NCBI RefSeq assembly: GCF_002895925.1
Contig: NZ_NWUO01000006.1
Location: 186,001 to 250,000, forward strand
DNA from: Mixta theicola
Lineage (GTDB): Bacteria > Pseudomonadota > Gammaproteobacteria > Enterobacterales > Enterobacteriaceae
Reading direction: 5' to 3'
Length of the DNA stretch: 64,000 bases
The notes beneath the pieces were generated by a model, which saw only the letters and a list, made by a program, of their open reading frames with translations, did no database searches and was not told the origin of the DNA. Shown here piece by piece: positions 17,825 to 29,718 of this stretch. Both the position numbers and the translations under genes were made by a program. How positions within the stretch are numbered: the stretch's first letter is position 1; every line of letters begins with the position of its first letter.

Positions 17825-20137
17825 CTAATGGCATTCCCCGCTTTTTAACGGCCTCTCATCGCTTTCAACGGGCAGCACCCTGATCGGAATGCGCTGCGGC
17901 GGCAGCTTAACCCGGCGCAACAGCAGCAGCAGAGCGGCGTTAAACAGCAGCACCAGCAGAATAATCAGGCCGCTGGCCAGCGGCTGTTCATTGATGCGGG
18001 AAAACTGCCAGAACAGCGTGGCAAGAGAGTAAGCGACGTTTAATCCCCAAAAAATGGAAAAGCTCATCCAGCGACGGCTGCTTTCACGCGCAATCGCGCC
18101 CATTACCGAGACGCAGGGAATGTAGAGCAGCACGAACAGCAGATAGCTGAAAGCGGCGGCATCGCTGCCGAACTGACGGCTCATTTGCCCCATTGCGCCG
18201 CCCGCCATTTCGCCATCGCCTTTGCTGGCTTCAATCGGGTTGGCCAGTACGCTCAGGGTCAGCGTCTCTTTCAGCCCCTGCCAGGTTTCCGTTACCGCAT
18301 CGGCCAGTTCCGCCTTCAGGCTCCAGTCGTTGGCGTTAAACGGCTCTTCATGCAGCGCTTCGGCGGTATAAAGCGTATTCAGCGTACCTACTACTACCTC
18401 TTTTGCCATCGCGCCGGTCAGCAGGCCGACCGAAGCCTGCCAGTTATCAGGCTGGATGCCGATAGGCGACAGTAGCGGAGTTAATATCCGGCTAACGCTG
18501 GCCAGCGCCGAATCATTGATGCTGTTAACCGGCTGACCGTTAAACGAGAAGCTGTTCAGCCCGCCAATCAGGATGCTGGCGATAACGATAACTTTCCCGG
18601 CGCGCAGCACAAAACCACGCAGCCGCTGCCAGGCCTGTAGCAGCAGGCTTTTCAGATGCGGGACGTGCCAGCTCGGCAGTTCCATCACGAAAGGCGAGGC
18701 TTCGCCGCGCAGCAGCGTATATTTGAGCAGCAGGCCGGTTAACACCGCCATCACAATGCCGGTCAGGTAGAGGCTAAACACCACCAGCGCGCCGTGCGTG
18801 CCGAAGAAGGCGGCCGAGAACACGGCAAAAATCGCCAGCCTGGCCCCGCAGGAGATAAAGGGCGCCATCATCACCGTAATCAGCCGTTCACGCGGTGCGT
18901 CCAGCGTGCGGGCGCCCATTACCGCAGGAACGTTACAGCCAAAGCCCACAATCAGCGGCACAAAGGATTTGCCCGGCAGGCCAAGCGACTGCATCAGCCG
19001 ATCGACGACGAAAGCGGCGCGCGCCATATAGCCGGAATCCTCCATAAAGGAGAGAAACAGATACATCAAACCAATCTGCGGCACCAGCGGCAGCACCGTA
19101 TTGATCCCGCCGCCCACGCCCTGAGCGAGAAACAGCGTCAGCCAGACGGGGAAATGCAGCGTAGCGCCAAGCCACTGCATGCCATGAATAAACAGCGCCG
19201 TTGAGCCAATGTCAAACAGCGGCTGGATTGCGCCGCCGATATTGATCGCCAGCACGAACATCAGATACATCATCAGCAAAAAGATCGGAAAGCCCAGCCA
19301 GCGGTTCAATACCAGATTATCCAGCCGCTGCGACAGCCGATGCGGCGCCAGCAGGTGCTGATTGCTGACGTCGGCACCGATCGCCGCCAGCTTCTTATAG
19401 CGCGCGGCGACAATGGCTACCGCAATATCCGACGGCAGCTGGGTTTCCAGCTCTGCTAAACGCTGCAGCGCCAACTCGCTTACCTGCTGACGACTATAAA
19501 TATCCCCTTCCAGCAGCTGTAGCGCCAGCCAGCGCCGCTGCTGACGGCTTTCGCTGACTGGCATCGCCGCCGCCAGCCGATCGACGGCGCTGCCCAGCTC
19601 AGCCGGATAGCAAACCTCCAGCGGCGCGCAGGCGGGAATGCCTTCATCAATCAGCTGTTTCAGGCGATCCAGCCCGCTGCCGCGCGTTGAAACCACCGGC
19701 ACCACCGGACAGCCGAGGCGCTGCGCCAGAGCGGGAATATCAATGGTAATGCGTTGGCTTTCCGCCATATCCAGCATATTGAGCGCCACAATGCAGGGCA
19801 CGCCCAGTTCACGCAGCTGTAGCGTGAGGTAGAGGTTGCGCTCAAGGTTACAGGCGTCAACCACGTTAATGAACAGGTCCGCCTGCTGGCTTAAGACAAA
19901 GTGGCAGGCGATCTGCTCGTCGAGCGAAGCCTGCTGCGAAATAGTGGTGAGCGAATAGGTGCCGGGAAGATCGATTAAATTAACCCGCGTGTCGCCGGCG
20001 GTAAAAAAGCCCTCTTTACGCTCGACGGTGACGCCAGCCCAGTTGCCAACGCGCTGACGCGCGCCGGTGAGCTGATTAAACAGGGTGGTTTTTCCGGCGT
20101 TCGGGTTGCCTAACAGGCCAATCGTGCAGCTTTTCAT
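17825..20137 (-). CDS. feoB: Ferrous iron transport protein FeoB
   Basis: A 770-residue inner-membrane Fe(II) permease with an N-terminal G domain. G1 is GNPNAGKT (residues 10-17), G3 is DLPGTYS and G4 is NMLD. A helical spacer follows, then two inverted Gate repeats (including [12 protein letters not shown] and [13 protein letters not shown]) and a hydrophobic C-terminus with a basic tail. The start ATG overlaps the feoA stop in ATGA. E. coli feoC, normally next, is absent: the 136 bp after the TAG hold no matching frame. Expression should be Fur-controlled through the site before feoA. Confidence 0.97.
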   Translation of the reverse strand: MKSCTIGLLGNPNAGKTTLFNQLTGARQRVGNWAGVTVERKEGFFTAGDTRVNLIDLPGTYSLTTISQQASLDEQIACHFVLSQQADLFINVVDACNLERNLYLTLQLRELGVPCIVALNMLDMAESQRITIDIPALAQRLGCPVVPVVSTRGSGLDRLKQLIDEGIPACAPLEVCYPAELGSAVDRLAAAMPVSESRQQRRWLALQLLEGDIYSRQQVSELALQRLAELETQLPSDIAVAIVAARYKKLAAIGADVSNQHLLAPHRLSQRLDNLVLNRWLGFPIFLLMMYLMFVLAINIGGAIQPLFDIGSTALFIHGMQWLGATLHFPVWLTLFLAQGVGGGINTVLPLVPQIGLMYLFLSFMEDSGYMARAAFVVDRLMQSLGLPGKSFVPLIVGFGCNVPAVMGARTLDAPRERLITVMMAPFISCGARLAIFAVFSAAFFGTHGALVVFSLYLTGIVMAVLTGLLLKYTLLRGEASPFVMELPSWHVPHLKSLLLQAWQRLRGFVLRAGKVIVIASILIGGLNSFSFNGQPVNSINDSALASVSRILTPLLSPIGIQPDNWQASVGLLTGAMAKEVVVGTLNTLYTAEALHEEPFNANDWSLKAELADAVTETWQGLKETLTLSVLANPIEASKGDGEMAGGAMGQMSRQFGSDAAAFSYLLFVLLYIPCVSVMGAIARESSRRWMSFSIFWGLNVAYSLATLFWQFSRINEQPLASGLIILLVLLFNAALLLLLRRVKLPPQRIPIRVLPVESDERPLKSGECH

Positions 20138-20376
20138 GCCGCCTCCGCGATCGGCTGCAGCTGCAGCAACGCCAGATCCTTTTTCCGCAGCATCAGGCTG
20201 ACGCGTCCGGCCTGGATCTGTAGCGGATCGCCCAGCGGCGCGATACGCAACACCTGAAAGCAGGCGCCGGGCAACAGGCCAAGGGCAAGCAGTTTTTGCC
20301 GATAAGCGGGGCTGACGGCGGAAGAAAAACCGAGAATCTGGTAGTGCTGGCGGGCAAGCAGTGGCATAGAAGGCAC
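20134..20376 (-). CDS. feoA: Ferrous iron transport protein FeoA
   Basis: An 80-residue SH3-like cytoplasmic protein required with FeoB for iron(II) uptake. The central block [25 protein letters not shown] is the FeoA signature (split here for description: LGLLPG then GDPLQI). It is slightly longer than E. coli FeoA (75). Its stop overlaps the feoB start (ATGA), indicating translational coupling. It has a Fur-box-like element about 50 bp upstream. Confidence 0.93.
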   Translation of the reverse strand: MPSMPLLARQHYQILGFSSAVSPAYRQKLLALGLLPGACFQVLRIAPLGDPLQIQAGRVSLMLRKKDLALLQLQPIAEAA

Positions 20377-20423
20377 CTCATTGACTGTCGCTTAAGGCGG
20401 CAAGAACAAAACGGCACCATATT

Positions 20424-20445
20424 AATGAGAACGATTATCGTTAGT
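20424..20445 (-). promoter_or_regulatory. Fur box upstream of feoAB
   Basis: On the minus strand ACTAACGATAATCGTTCTC matches the 19-bp Fur consensus GATAATGATAATCATTATC at about 14 positions, with an intact GATAATC core. It is 50-70 bp before the feoA ATG, where a promoter should lie. Iron repression of feo through Fur is known in E. coli; here it is inferred from the motif. Confidence 0.7.
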
Positions 20446-20497
20446 GTTGATTTAGAACAAACATGATACAAAGGGCGGCACGAGGCCGCCCATAAAG

Positions 20498-22822
20498 TTA
20501 GCGTTTTTTACCCAACGCCGCAGCCAGCGCATCGCCCATCGCACTGTTGCCCGCGGCGGAGCTATTGCCGCGCGGACGCGGCTTCGCCGCCGAACGATGA
20601 TTGCTGCGCTCCTGGCTACGCGGCGCGGCGCGCGACGGCGCTTCGCCCGGCTGCTCATCCAGGCGCATGGTCAGCGCAATACGCTTACGCTGCAGATCCA
20701 CCTCCAGCACCTTGACCTTAACAATATCGCCCGCTTTCACCACGGTATGCGGATCTTCGACGAACTTGTCGGAGAGCGAAGAGATATGCACCAGCCCATC
20801 CTGATGGACGCCAATATCCACGAAAGCGCCAAAGTTGGTGACATTAGTCACTGCGCCTTCCAGCACCATGCCGGGCAGCAGATCGTTCATCGTCTCAACG
20901 CCTTCGGCAAACTGCGCCGTTTTGAATTCCGGACGCGGATCGCGGCCTGGCTTTTCCAGCTCTTTAAGAATATCGCTGACCGTCGGCACGCCGAAACGCT
21001 CGTTGGTAAAATCGACCGCCTTCAGGTTACGCAGCTCATTCGGATTGCCCATCAGCTCGCGCAGCGACTGGCGGGTTGCCTCCAGAATACGCTCGACCAC
21101 CGGATAAGCTTCCGGGTGCACCGTGGACGCATCCAGTGGGTTATCGCCGTGGTTAATACGCAGAAAGCCCGCGCACTGTTCAAAGGCTTTCGGCCCAAGG
21201 CGGCTGACTTTCAGCAGCTGCTGACGGCTGCGGAAGCGGCCGTTTTCATCACGCCAGTTCACGATATTCTGCGCCATCATGCGCGTCAGTCCGGCCACGC
21301 GCGTCAGCAGCGCCACGGAGGCGGTGTTAAGATCGACGCCGACGGCGTTTACGCAGTCTTCCACCACCGCATCCAGCTTTTTCGCCAGCTGACTTTGGCT
21401 GACGTCATGCTGATACTGGCCCACGCCGATTGATTTCGGATCGATTTTCACCAGCTCCGCCAGCGGGTCCTGCAGACGGCGGGCAATAGAAACCGCGCCG
21501 CGCAGAGAAACATCAAGATCGGGGAACTCCAGCGCCGCCAGTTCGGACGCCGAGTAAACCGATGCGCCCGCTTCGCTGACAATAACTTTTTGCGCCGTCA
21601 CCTGCGGAAACTGCTTTTGTACTTCAAGGAAGAAGCGCTCGGTTTCACGTGAGGCGGTGCCGTTACCAATTGCCACCAGCTCGACCTGATGACGCGTGCA
21701 GAGCGCCGCGACTGCCGCCGCCGCTTTTGCCGCCTGGCCGGTATGCGGATAGATGGTATCGGTGGCGACCAGCTTGCCGGTGGCGTCCACCACGGCGACT
21801 TTTACCCCGGTACGCAGGCCCGGATCGAGACCCATAGTGGCGCGCATTCCTGCCGGCGCCGCCATCAGCAGATCGTGCAGGTTGCGGGCGAATACCTTAA
21901 TCGCTTCTTCTTCCGCACGCTCGCGCACGCTGCCCATCAGTTCGGTTTCCAGATGCAGCAGTACTTTAATGCGCCAGGTCCAGCTCACCACGGCTTTACG
22001 CCAGCTGTCCGCCGGCGCGTTGTTCAGACGCAGGTTCAGATGCTCGCTGATCAGCTGTTCGCCGTAGCTTTCACGCGGCGGCTCATCAAACTGCGGATCG
22101 GGATTGAGCGACAGCTGCAGCACGCCTTCGTTGCGGCCACGGAACATCGCCAGCGCGCGATGCGAAGGCACCGTCGCCAGCGCCTCGTGATGATCGAAAT
22201 AGTCGCGGAATTTCGCGCCTGCTTCCTCTTTTCCTTCCACCACGCGTGACACCAGGTGCGCGTTTTTCCACAGGTAATCGCGCACTTTCGCCAGCAGACC
22301 GGCATCTTCCGCGAAACGCTCCATCAGGATATAGCGTGCGCCATCCAGCGCCGCCTTAACGTCGGCTACGCCTTTTTCGGCATCAACAAAACGGGCGGCC
22401 AGCTGTTCCGGCTCCTGGGAAGGGGTCTGCCACAGAGAATCAGCCAGCGGCTCCAGACCAGCTTCGATAGCAATCTGTCCACGCGTGCGGCGTTTCGGCT
22501 TATAGGGAAGGTACAGATCTTCGAGCTCGGTTTTGCTCAGGGTGCCGTTAATCGCGGCGGCGAGTTCATCGCTGAGTTTGCCCTGTTCCGCAACGGATTT
22601 CAGGATGGCCTGGCGGCGATCTTCCAGCTCTCGCAGGTAACCGAGGCGGGTTTCCAGCTGTCGTAGCTGGGTATCATCAAGCCCGCCGGTGATTTCCTTA
22701 CGATAACGTGCAATAAACGGCACGGTGTTCCCTTCGTCCAGCAGGCGGATTGCGGCATCAACTTGTTCAGCCCGCGCCTGAAGTTCACCCGCAATAATGC
22801 GGTTCAGTGAATCATTCATCAT
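20498..22822 (-). CDS. tex: RNA-binding transcription accessory protein Tex (YhgF)
   Basis: A 774-residue protein near-identical to E. coli YhgF (773). It has an N-terminal Tex domain, a YqgF/RNase H-like domain ([16 protein letters not shown]), helix-hairpin-helix motifs ([29 protein letters not shown]) and a C-terminal S1 RNA-binding domain ([20 protein letters not shown]) followed by a basic Ser/Arg-rich tail. It binds nucleic acid and is linked to transcription processes and stress or toxin gene expression in several genera. It is divergent from greB across about 200 bp; both genes concern RNA polymerase. Confidence 0.96.
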   Translation of the reverse strand: MMNDSLNRIIAGELQARAEQVDAAIRLLDEGNTVPFIARYRKEITGGLDDTQLRQLETRLGYLRELEDRRQAILKSVAEQGKLSDELAAAINGTLSKTELEDLYLPYKPKRRTRGQIAIEAGLEPLADSLWQTPSQEPEQLAARFVDAEKGVADVKAALDGARYILMERFAEDAGLLAKVRDYLWKNAHLVSRVVEGKEEAGAKFRDYFDHHEALATVPSHRALAMFRGRNEGVLQLSLNPDPQFDEPPRESYGEQLISEHLNLRLNNAPADSWRKAVVSWTWRIKVLLHLETELMGSVRERAEEEAIKVFARNLHDLLMAAPAGMRATMGLDPGLRTGVKVAVVDATGKLVATDTIYPHTGQAAKAAAAVAALCTRHQVELVAIGNGTASRETERFFLEVQKQFPQVTAQKVIVSEAGASVYSASELAALEFPDLDVSLRGAVSIARRLQDPLAELVKIDPKSIGVGQYQHDVSQSQLAKKLDAVVEDCVNAVGVDLNTASVALLTRVAGLTRMMAQNIVNWRDENGRFRSRQQLLKVSRLGPKAFEQCAGFLRINHGDNPLDASTVHPEAYPVVERILEATRQSLRELMGNPNELRNLKAVDFTNERFGVPTVSDILKELEKPGRDPRPEFKTAQFAEGVETMNDLLPGMVLEGAVTNVTNFGAFVDIGVHQDGLVHISSLSDKFVEDPHTVVKAGDIVKVKVLEVDLQRKRIALTMRLDEQPGEAPSRAAPRSQERSNHRSAAKPRPRGNSSAAGNSAMGDALAAALGKKR

Positions 22823-23023
22823 CGGTTCAACTATCTTGCTAACAGAGTTTGAGAAATAGCGGACAGTTATACGGATTGACGGGCGAAATTACCAGCGATG
22901 CGGCGCGCTTTAGGCCATATTCCGAAAGCGATTTACCACACGTCGATTTTGATGTTGTACCATTAGCGCCAAAGGGCGGCGCAAGGCTGTCGGACCGTTA
23001 GTTTCAGCAGACAGGATGGGTGT

Positions 23024-23524
23024 GTGAAGACGCAACTGATTACCCGTGAAGGTTATAACAAGCTCAGGGCGGAACACGATTATCTGTGGAGTGAAAAGCG
23101 CCCGGAGATCACCAAAATCGTCTCCTGGGCGGCCAGCCTGGGCGATCGTTCCGAAAACGCGGATTATACCTACAACAAGCGCCTGCTGCGTCAGATCGAT
23201 CGGCGGGTGCGCTATCTGCGAAAATGCCTGGCCGAGCTGAAAATCGTCGATTATTCGCCGCAGCAGGAGGGCAAAGTCTTTTTCGGCGCCTGGGTTGAGG
23301 TGGAAAACGAACAGGGCGAGGTAAAGTGCTTTCGTATTGTTGGGCCGGATGAAATCTACGGTGAAGCGAAAAACTATATTTCCGTTGATTCGCCGATGGC
23401 GCGCGCGCTGATTAAAAAAGAGGTGGATGACGAGGTGAGCGTGAATACGCCTGAAGGAGAAAAAATCTGGTTTATTAACCGGATTGATTATCGTCAGGGC
23501 CAGAATGACGCCGACGCCGTTTAA
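23024..23524 (+). CDS. greB: Transcription elongation factor GreB
   Basis: A 166-residue factor (E. coli 158) that enters the RNA polymerase secondary channel and stimulates cleavage of backtracked RNA. The N-terminal coiled coil carries the tip motif GDRSENADY with the acidic residues needed for cleavage; the C-terminal FKBP-like domain (KVFFGAWVEVENEQG to NRIDYRQ) follows. The start is GTG at 23024 after ACAGGATGGG; it gives (M)KTQLITREGYNKL, matching E. coli. The C-terminal tail is about 8 residues longer than in E. coli. Confidence 0.95.
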   Translation: MKTQLITREGYNKLRAEHDYLWSEKRPEITKIVSWAASLGDRSENADYTYNKRLLRQIDRRVRYLRKCLAELKIVDYSPQQEGKVFFGAWVEVENEQGEVKCFRIVGPDEIYGEAKNYISVDSPMARALIKKEVDDEVSVNTPEGEKIWFINRIDYRQGQNDADAV

Positions 23525-23549
23525 TCCGTGCCGCAGCGTAAAAAAGAAG

Positions 23550-23597
23550 CGGAGAATAATGACTTTTTAAGTAAGCCCGGGCAACGCTTATTCTCCG
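23550..23597. repeat. 10-bp inverted repeat after greB
   Basis: CGGAGAATAA (23550-23559) and TTATTCTCCG (23588-23597) are exact complements with a 28-nt loop, 26 bp after the greB stop. They lie between greB and the convergent yjbE-like gene. With its long loop and no T-run it is not a classic terminator. Confidence 0.45.
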
Positions 23598-23662
23598 GTG
23601 GCAAAAGACAACAGCAACAAAATTTTTATAATTTTTGACCTGAGTGGGCGCTTTAATAAATT

Positions 23663-23902
23663 TTAATGTGGAATGGTGCTGGTTGTGGTGGTGGTTGCGG
23701 TACTGGAGCCATCGCCGCCGCCTGCAGTGGCAAGGGCCAGGCCCAGTAGCGCGCCAACAACCGCTACGCCTTCCGCATCAGAAGTGCCTTTCGCTTCGGT
23801 GGTTGCCTGAGCGCCTGCGGCCGCGCCGCCTGCGGGTTCAGTAGCCATTACATATCCACTGACAAACAGAGCCAGCGAGCAAATCAACATTATTTTGTTC
23901 AT
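23663..23902 (-). CDS. yjbE: YjbE-like small secreted protein
   Basis: A 79-residue protein with a signal peptide (about 1-20, ending VMA) and a mature part rich in Ala, Gly and Thr. The C-terminal block ALATAGGGDGSSTATTTTTST closely follows E. coli YjbE (ALAATGGGDGS then a Thr run). In E. coli yjbE is the first gene of yjbEFGH, an exopolysaccharide-related operon controlled by Rcs and OmpR-type signals; here yjbFGH are absent and the gene stands alone between greB and ompR. A GGGAATAAAT site precedes the ATG. The role of YjbE is not established. Confidence 0.7.
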   Translation of the reverse strand: MNKIMLICSLALFVSGYVMATEPAGGAAAGAQATTEAKGTSDAEGVAVVGALLGLALATAGGGDGSSTATTTTTSTIPH

Positions 23903-24436
23903 ATTTATTCCCGGCTGATAAATAAATCACGGTTGTCGGGGAGAATATAGTTTTGTCAGGGCAGCGCTGAAAAGCATTGTTTTTTAACGAATAACGTTAA
24001 CTTAAGTTATGGCTGGATCGACTTTTTACCTGCTGCGAATATTCCTGGCTGAGCGTAACGGTAAAAAAATAAATGCCAGTTTTTTCTGCTGATAGTTGGT
24101 CTCAGGGCGCATTAATCTGACACCTATTCGCCTGGTAAAGAGGCAGTGCGATAAAACGGGTAGGGTTAAATAAATTAACCTGCTGTTTTAAAATAACAAA
24201 ATTTTACATTTGACGTTCTGAGCCAGCGATGTACAGAGTTTGTCGGCGTATTTCAGAAAAGACGGATCGAACGGCGGCTATTCAGTAGCGTAAAAGTAAA
24301 ATAAATGCGATATAAGCTGCTGTTTAATATGCTTTGTAACAATTTCGGCTAGAATATAAACCATTAATGACTGTCACAGTTACGCTTCTTTTTTAACAAT
24401 ACCAGCTCAGGCAATAGCGCCTTTGGGAGTATCGAA
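23903..24436. promoter_or_regulatory. AT-rich upstream region of ompR
   Basis: These 534 bp between the yjbE-like start and ompR hold both promoters and no convincing frame. The stretch 24170-24210 is strongly AT-rich with short A and T tracts, which could bind IHF or H-NS as in E. coli ompB, but no consensus site was confirmed. A GGGAG site at 24425 serves ompR. Confidence 0.45.
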
Positions 24437-26529
<2,093 letters not shown>

Positions 26530-26553
26530 CCTGAAAGCGCAGCGCCAGAAAAT

Positions 26554-26583
26554 AAAAACCCCCGCCAAACGGCGGGGGTTTTG
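26554..26583. terminator. Bidirectional rho-independent terminator, envZ / pckA
   Basis: AAAAACCCCCGCC, loop AAAC, GGCGGGGGTTTT: a strong GC stem flanked by A-run and T-run, so it can work on both strands. It lies in the 69-bp gap between the convergent envZ and pckA. Confidence 0.92.
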
Positions 26584-26598
26584 TTTACTGCGCCAGGG

Positions 26599-28218
26599 TT
26601 AAATATGTGGCCCGGCTGAAACCAGCGCGGCGCCCGCCGGCGTATCGGTATATTTTTCAAAGTTATTGATAAAGCGCTGCGCCAGATCCAGCGCCCGGCT
26701 TTCCCACTGTGCCGGATCTTGCCAGGTATTGCGCGGATCGAGAATATGCGGATCGATCCCCGACACCGCTACCGGCATCTCCAGATTGAAAATGGGCAGC
26801 GTTTGGGTTTCCGCCTGTGCCAGTTCACCGCTAAGAATCGCGTTGATAATGGCGCGTGTATCCTGCAGTGAAATACGCTTACCGGTGCCGTTCCAGCCGG
26901 TATTTACCAGCCAGGCTTCCGCGCCCGCATCCTGCATACGCTTCACCAGCACTTCGGCATATTTTGTTGGATGCAGCGTCAAAAATGCTGCGCCAAAACA
27001 GGCGGAAAAGGTCGGGGTTGGCTCAGTAACGCCGCGCTCAGTACCGGCCAGCTTGGCGGTAAAGCCTGACAGGAAATGGTACTGGGTTTGATCGGAAGAG
27101 AGACGTGAAACCGGCGGCAGCACGCCAAACGCATCGGCGGTAAGGAAAATAACCTTTTGCGCATGGCCCGCTTTCGACACCGGCTTAACAATATTTTCGA
27201 TATGGTAGATAGGATAGGAGACGCGCGTATTCTCCGTTTTGCTGGCATCATCAAAATCGACAGAGCCATCGCTGCGTACCACGACGTTTTCCAGCAGCGC
27301 ATCGCGGCAGATGGCATGATAAATCTCCGGCTCCGCCTGCTCTGATAGCTTAATGGTTTTCGCGTAGCAGCCGCCTTCGAAGTTAAACACGCCGTCATCG
27401 TCCCAGCCATGCTCATCATCGCCAATCAGCTGACGTTTCGGATCGGTAGAAAGCGTGGTTTTCCCGGTGCCGGAGAGGCCAAAGAACACCGCCACGTCGC
27501 CTTGCTCGCCAACGTTAGCCGAGCAGTGCATAGAGGCGATACCTTTCAGCGGCAACAGATAATTCATTACCGCAAACAGGCCCTTCTTCATTTCGCCGCC
27601 GTACCAGGTGCCGCCGATCAGCTGCATCTTTTCGCTGAGATTAAAAGCGACGAAGTTTTCCGAATGCAGGCCCTGCTGCTGCCAGTGGGGATTGGTGCAT
27701 TTTGCGCCGTTCATTACCACAAAGTCAGGCGTAAAGCTGGTAAGGCTTGCCTCATCAGGGCGAATAAACATGTTTTTGACAAAGTGCGCCTGCCAGGCGA
27801 CTTCGGTAATAAAGCGCACGCTCAGGCGGGTATCGGGATTGGCACCGCACCAGGCATCGACTACAAACAATCGCTTGCCGGAAAGCTGCTGTGTTACACA
27901 GCCCTTCAGGGCTTGCCAGGTTTCCTGTGACAAAGGTTGATTATCATTTTTGCCTTTGCCCTGGTCGTTCCACCACAGGGTATCGCGCGTCGTATCGTCA
28001 CGCACAATATATTTATCTTTCGGTGAGCGCCCGGTAAAAATGCCGGTATCCACAGCGATGGCTCCGGACTGCGTTAGCGTACCGCGCTCATAGCCGGACA
28101 GGCTGGGCAGAGTTTCTTCCTTAAATAAAGTTTCATAATCGGGATTATGGATGACTTCAACCGTATCAGTGATGCCATAAGCGACGAGGTCCTGTGGCGT
28201 CAGGCCATTAGGGCGCAT
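26599..28218 (-). CDS. pckA: Phosphoenolpyruvate carboxykinase (ATP)
   Basis: A 539-residue cytoplasmic enzyme (E. coli 540) converting oxaloacetate and ATP to phosphoenolpyruvate, ADP and CO2, the entry to gluconeogenesis. The P-loop is GLSGTGKT (247-254), with the metal-binding GDDEHGW block and the nucleotide-binding [13 protein letters not shown] block. It is a single gene facing envZ, as in E. coli. Upstream is a long AT-rich leader. Confidence 0.98.
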   Translation of the reverse strand: MRPNGLTPQDLVAYGITDTVEVIHNPDYETLFKEETLPSLSGYERGTLTQSGAIAVDTGIFTGRSPKDKYIVRDDTTRDTLWWNDQGKGKNDNQPLSQETWQALKGCVTQQLSGKRLFVVDAWCGANPDTRLSVRFITEVAWQAHFVKNMFIRPDEASLTSFTPDFVVMNGAKCTNPHWQQQGLHSENFVAFNLSEKMQLIGGTWYGGEMKKGLFAVMNYLLPLKGIASMHCSANVGEQGDVAVFFGLSGTGKTTLSTDPKRQLIGDDEHGWDDDGVFNFEGGCYAKTIKLSEQAEPEIYHAICRDALLENVVVRSDGSVDFDDASKTENTRVSYPIYHIENIVKPVSKAGHAQKVIFLTADAFGVLPPVSRLSSDQTQYHFLSGFTAKLAGTERGVTEPTPTFSACFGAAFLTLHPTKYAEVLVKRMQDAGAEAWLVNTGWNGTGKRISLQDTRAIINAILSGELAQAETQTLPIFNLEMPVAVSGIDPHILDPRNTWQDPAQWESRALDLAQRFINNFEKYTDTPAGAALVSAGPHI

Positions 28219-28650
28219 ATTACTGTTCCTTTATCGGTTTGTACTGCAACAAATGTTGGGGTGACTTGCTGCCACTTGCCGTAAAGCGATTCACGCTGCT
28301 TTACAATTGCGGCAGTCTACTCCTGTCAATAAACAGCGGAAGGAGAGAGTGATAAAAATGAGAGACGAAACGTTTTTTTATAGAAAATCGTCAAAATCCG
28401 ATAAAAAGTTATGATTGCTATACGATGAATATGAAACAAGATTTTATTTTTACAACGAAACATGGCGTTTTTCCGCTGTGTTAAGTTCAGTCTCTGGTCG
28501 ATCCGCCTGGCTAAGCCTCTCCTGGTCGCTCTGTTGACGTTTGTTAATAAAAAATGCGAACCAGTCTACCTGTTTTACTAATGAGCTTAAGTACCTTTAA
28601 CCAAGGTAAGGGATGCACTTATATCAACTATTTTTTGAGAAATTTAAAAT
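28219..28650. promoter_or_regulatory. pckA upstream region and border of accessory block
   Basis: These 432 bp hold the pckA promoter. They become strongly AT-rich from 28350 onward, marking the border to the T6SS cassette. A frame at 28554-28826 lies in another register over the 73-residue gene and is rejected. No terminator or attachment-like direct repeat was found. Confidence 0.4.
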
Positions 28651-28872
28651 ATGAAAAAATTATTGCTCGTTATTTTATCTCGCTTAGTGCAAGGCGTAGG
28701 TATAGGTATATGTGGCCTGACCTTGCTTTGTGCGGGCTGGTTTCTGTTTTTCTCATACAGCGATTACCGATATTTCCTTTCTGCCTTTTCCCTGTTGGGG
28801 CTTGTTGTGGGTTACCACATCTTTAAATTTGCTGTGCTTAAAATCTATGATGAAAGCCCCGGCGATTGGTGA
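28651..28872 (+). CDS. Small two-helix membrane protein of unknown function
   Basis: A 73-residue frame with a basic start (MKKLLLVILSRL) and two hydrophobic segments (about residues 14-34 and 41-62) separated by a short aromatic loop (SYSDYRY). The GAGA eight to eleven bases upstream is a weak ribosome site. No family is recognised. It converges on the immunity genes and its last codons overlap the relic of the third immunity copy, read on the other strand. It could be an immunity-like membrane protein, but nothing shows this. Composition is AT-rich, as in the cassette. Confidence 0.5.
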   Translation: MKKLLLVILSRLVQGVGIGICGLTLLCAGWFLFFSYSDYRYFLSAFSLLGLVVGYHIFKFAVLKIYDESPGDW

Positions 28873-28916
28873 TGCATTTGGCAGAGACTGTTGATGCTGT
28901 TTCTGTTCTCCGCCAT
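28846..28916 (-). pseudogene. Relic of a third Tsi6-family immunity gene
   Basis: Five bases after the stop of the second immunity gene an ATG (28916) opens MAENRNSINS, against MSQNRNSINS at the start of copy two. The next codons leave the family and the frame stops at 28845-28847. A 23-bp stretch, ACTGTTGATGCTGTTTCTGTTCT, is exact at 28887-28909 and 29297-29319. The spacing to the preceding stop (5 nt) is also the same as between copies one and two. So this is most likely the 5' stump of a deleted or not fully duplicated third copy. Confidence 0.75.
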
Positions 28917-28921
28917 AAGCT

Positions 28922-29326
28922 TTAAACTTCAAAATCGTCGGAGTAAGCGTTGCGTAATTTCTGCTGCCTTTGCTGGTAACTTGTAGGGTTGTCTTCATGC
29001 GGAAGTTTAACTTTTAAGCCTCTACCAATCTGATCGGTGATATAGCTGGCACTAAAAATTCTGTCCTGAAAAACGGGATCGCTTCCATCAAATTCTTTAG
29101 CGGCATACACACCCATAGTCATTTTATGGATTCTGCTTTTATCCTTTTCCTCACAGGTAATGATCTTACGCAGATAAATAAGCTGTTGAACGATAGAGTT
29201 ATACATCGGTTCAAGTGTTTTGCCGCCTTGAACCTGAAGTATGTGAGCGTGACGTTTTTGCGCCAGACGTAGCGCCCGATCAATGTAAGCTAATGCACTG
29301 TTGATGCTGTTTCTGTTCTGCGACAT
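28922..29326 (-). CDS. Tsi6-family T6SS immunity protein, copy 2
   Basis: A 134-residue cytoplasmic protein, strongly alike to the gene just upstream. The shared core (RALRLAQKRHAHILQVQGG, then LEPMYNSIVQQLIYLRKIIT) is followed by RIHKMTMGVYAAKEFDGSDP and GRGLKVKLPHE. This matches Pseudomonas aeruginosa Tsi6 (LHRLTLGSIAVKEFDETDP and TGRGLKVDLP), the protein that neutralises the NAD(P)+ glycohydrolase Tse6. It begins 5 bp after copy one. The two copies differ most at the N-terminus and last 25 residues, so they may recognise different toxin variants. The recognition of Tsi6 is by motif; target specificity is inferred. Confidence 0.8.
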   Translation of the reverse strand: MSQNRNSINSALAYIDRALRLAQKRHAHILQVQGGKTLEPMYNSIVQQLIYLRKIITCEEKDKSRIHKMTMGVYAAKEFDGSDPVFQDRIFSASYITDQIGRGLKVKLPHEDNPTSYQQRQQKLRNAYSDDFEV

Positions 29327-29331
29327 AAGTC

Positions 29332-29718
29332 TTAATCTTCAAAATCGTCGGGGTAAGCGTCTTTAAGTTTTTGTTGCTCTATAAAATAATCAGACTCAAT
29401 TTCATGCGGTAATTTGACTTTCAGGCCGCCACCAATTTGATCGGCTATAAAACTGGCACTATGTATTCTATCGGAAAAAATTTTATCCGTTTCCTCAAAT
29501 TCTTTCGCGGCATATATGCCCATGGTCATTTTATGGATTCTGCTCTTGTCTTTTTCTTCTCCGGTAATGATCTTACGCAGATAGATAAGCTGTTGAACGA
29601 TGGAATTATACATTGGCTCAAGCGTTTCACCGCCTTGAACCTGAAGTATGTGAGCGTGACGTTTTTGCGCCAGGCGTAGCGCCCGGTTGATGTAATCTAT
29701 AGCACTATTATTATTCAT
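29332..29718 (-). CDS. Tsi6-family T6SS immunity protein, copy 1
   Basis: A 128-residue protein whose ATG overlaps the effector stop in ATGA, the usual coupling of toxin and cognate immunity. Core motifs are RLAQKRHAHILQVQGGETL, KSRIHKMTMGIYAAKEFEET and GGGLKVKLPHE, as in Tsi6. It should bind and block the C-terminal toxin domain of the adjoining effector in the cytoplasm. It is the likelier cognate partner because it sits directly next to the toxin; copy two follows after 5 bp. Confidence 0.82.
   Translation of the reverse strand: MNNNSAIDYINRALRLAQKRHAHILQVQGGETLEPMYNSIVQQLIYLRKIITGEEKDKSRIHKMTMGIYAAKEFEETDKIFSDRIHSASFIADQIGGGLKVKLPHEIESDYFIEQQKLKDAYPDDFED

Noticed and set aside
28554-28826. 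90-codon ORF overlapping the two-helix gene
   Set aside because: Different frame over the same DNA with a less coherent translation; the 28651 frame has two clean membrane segments.
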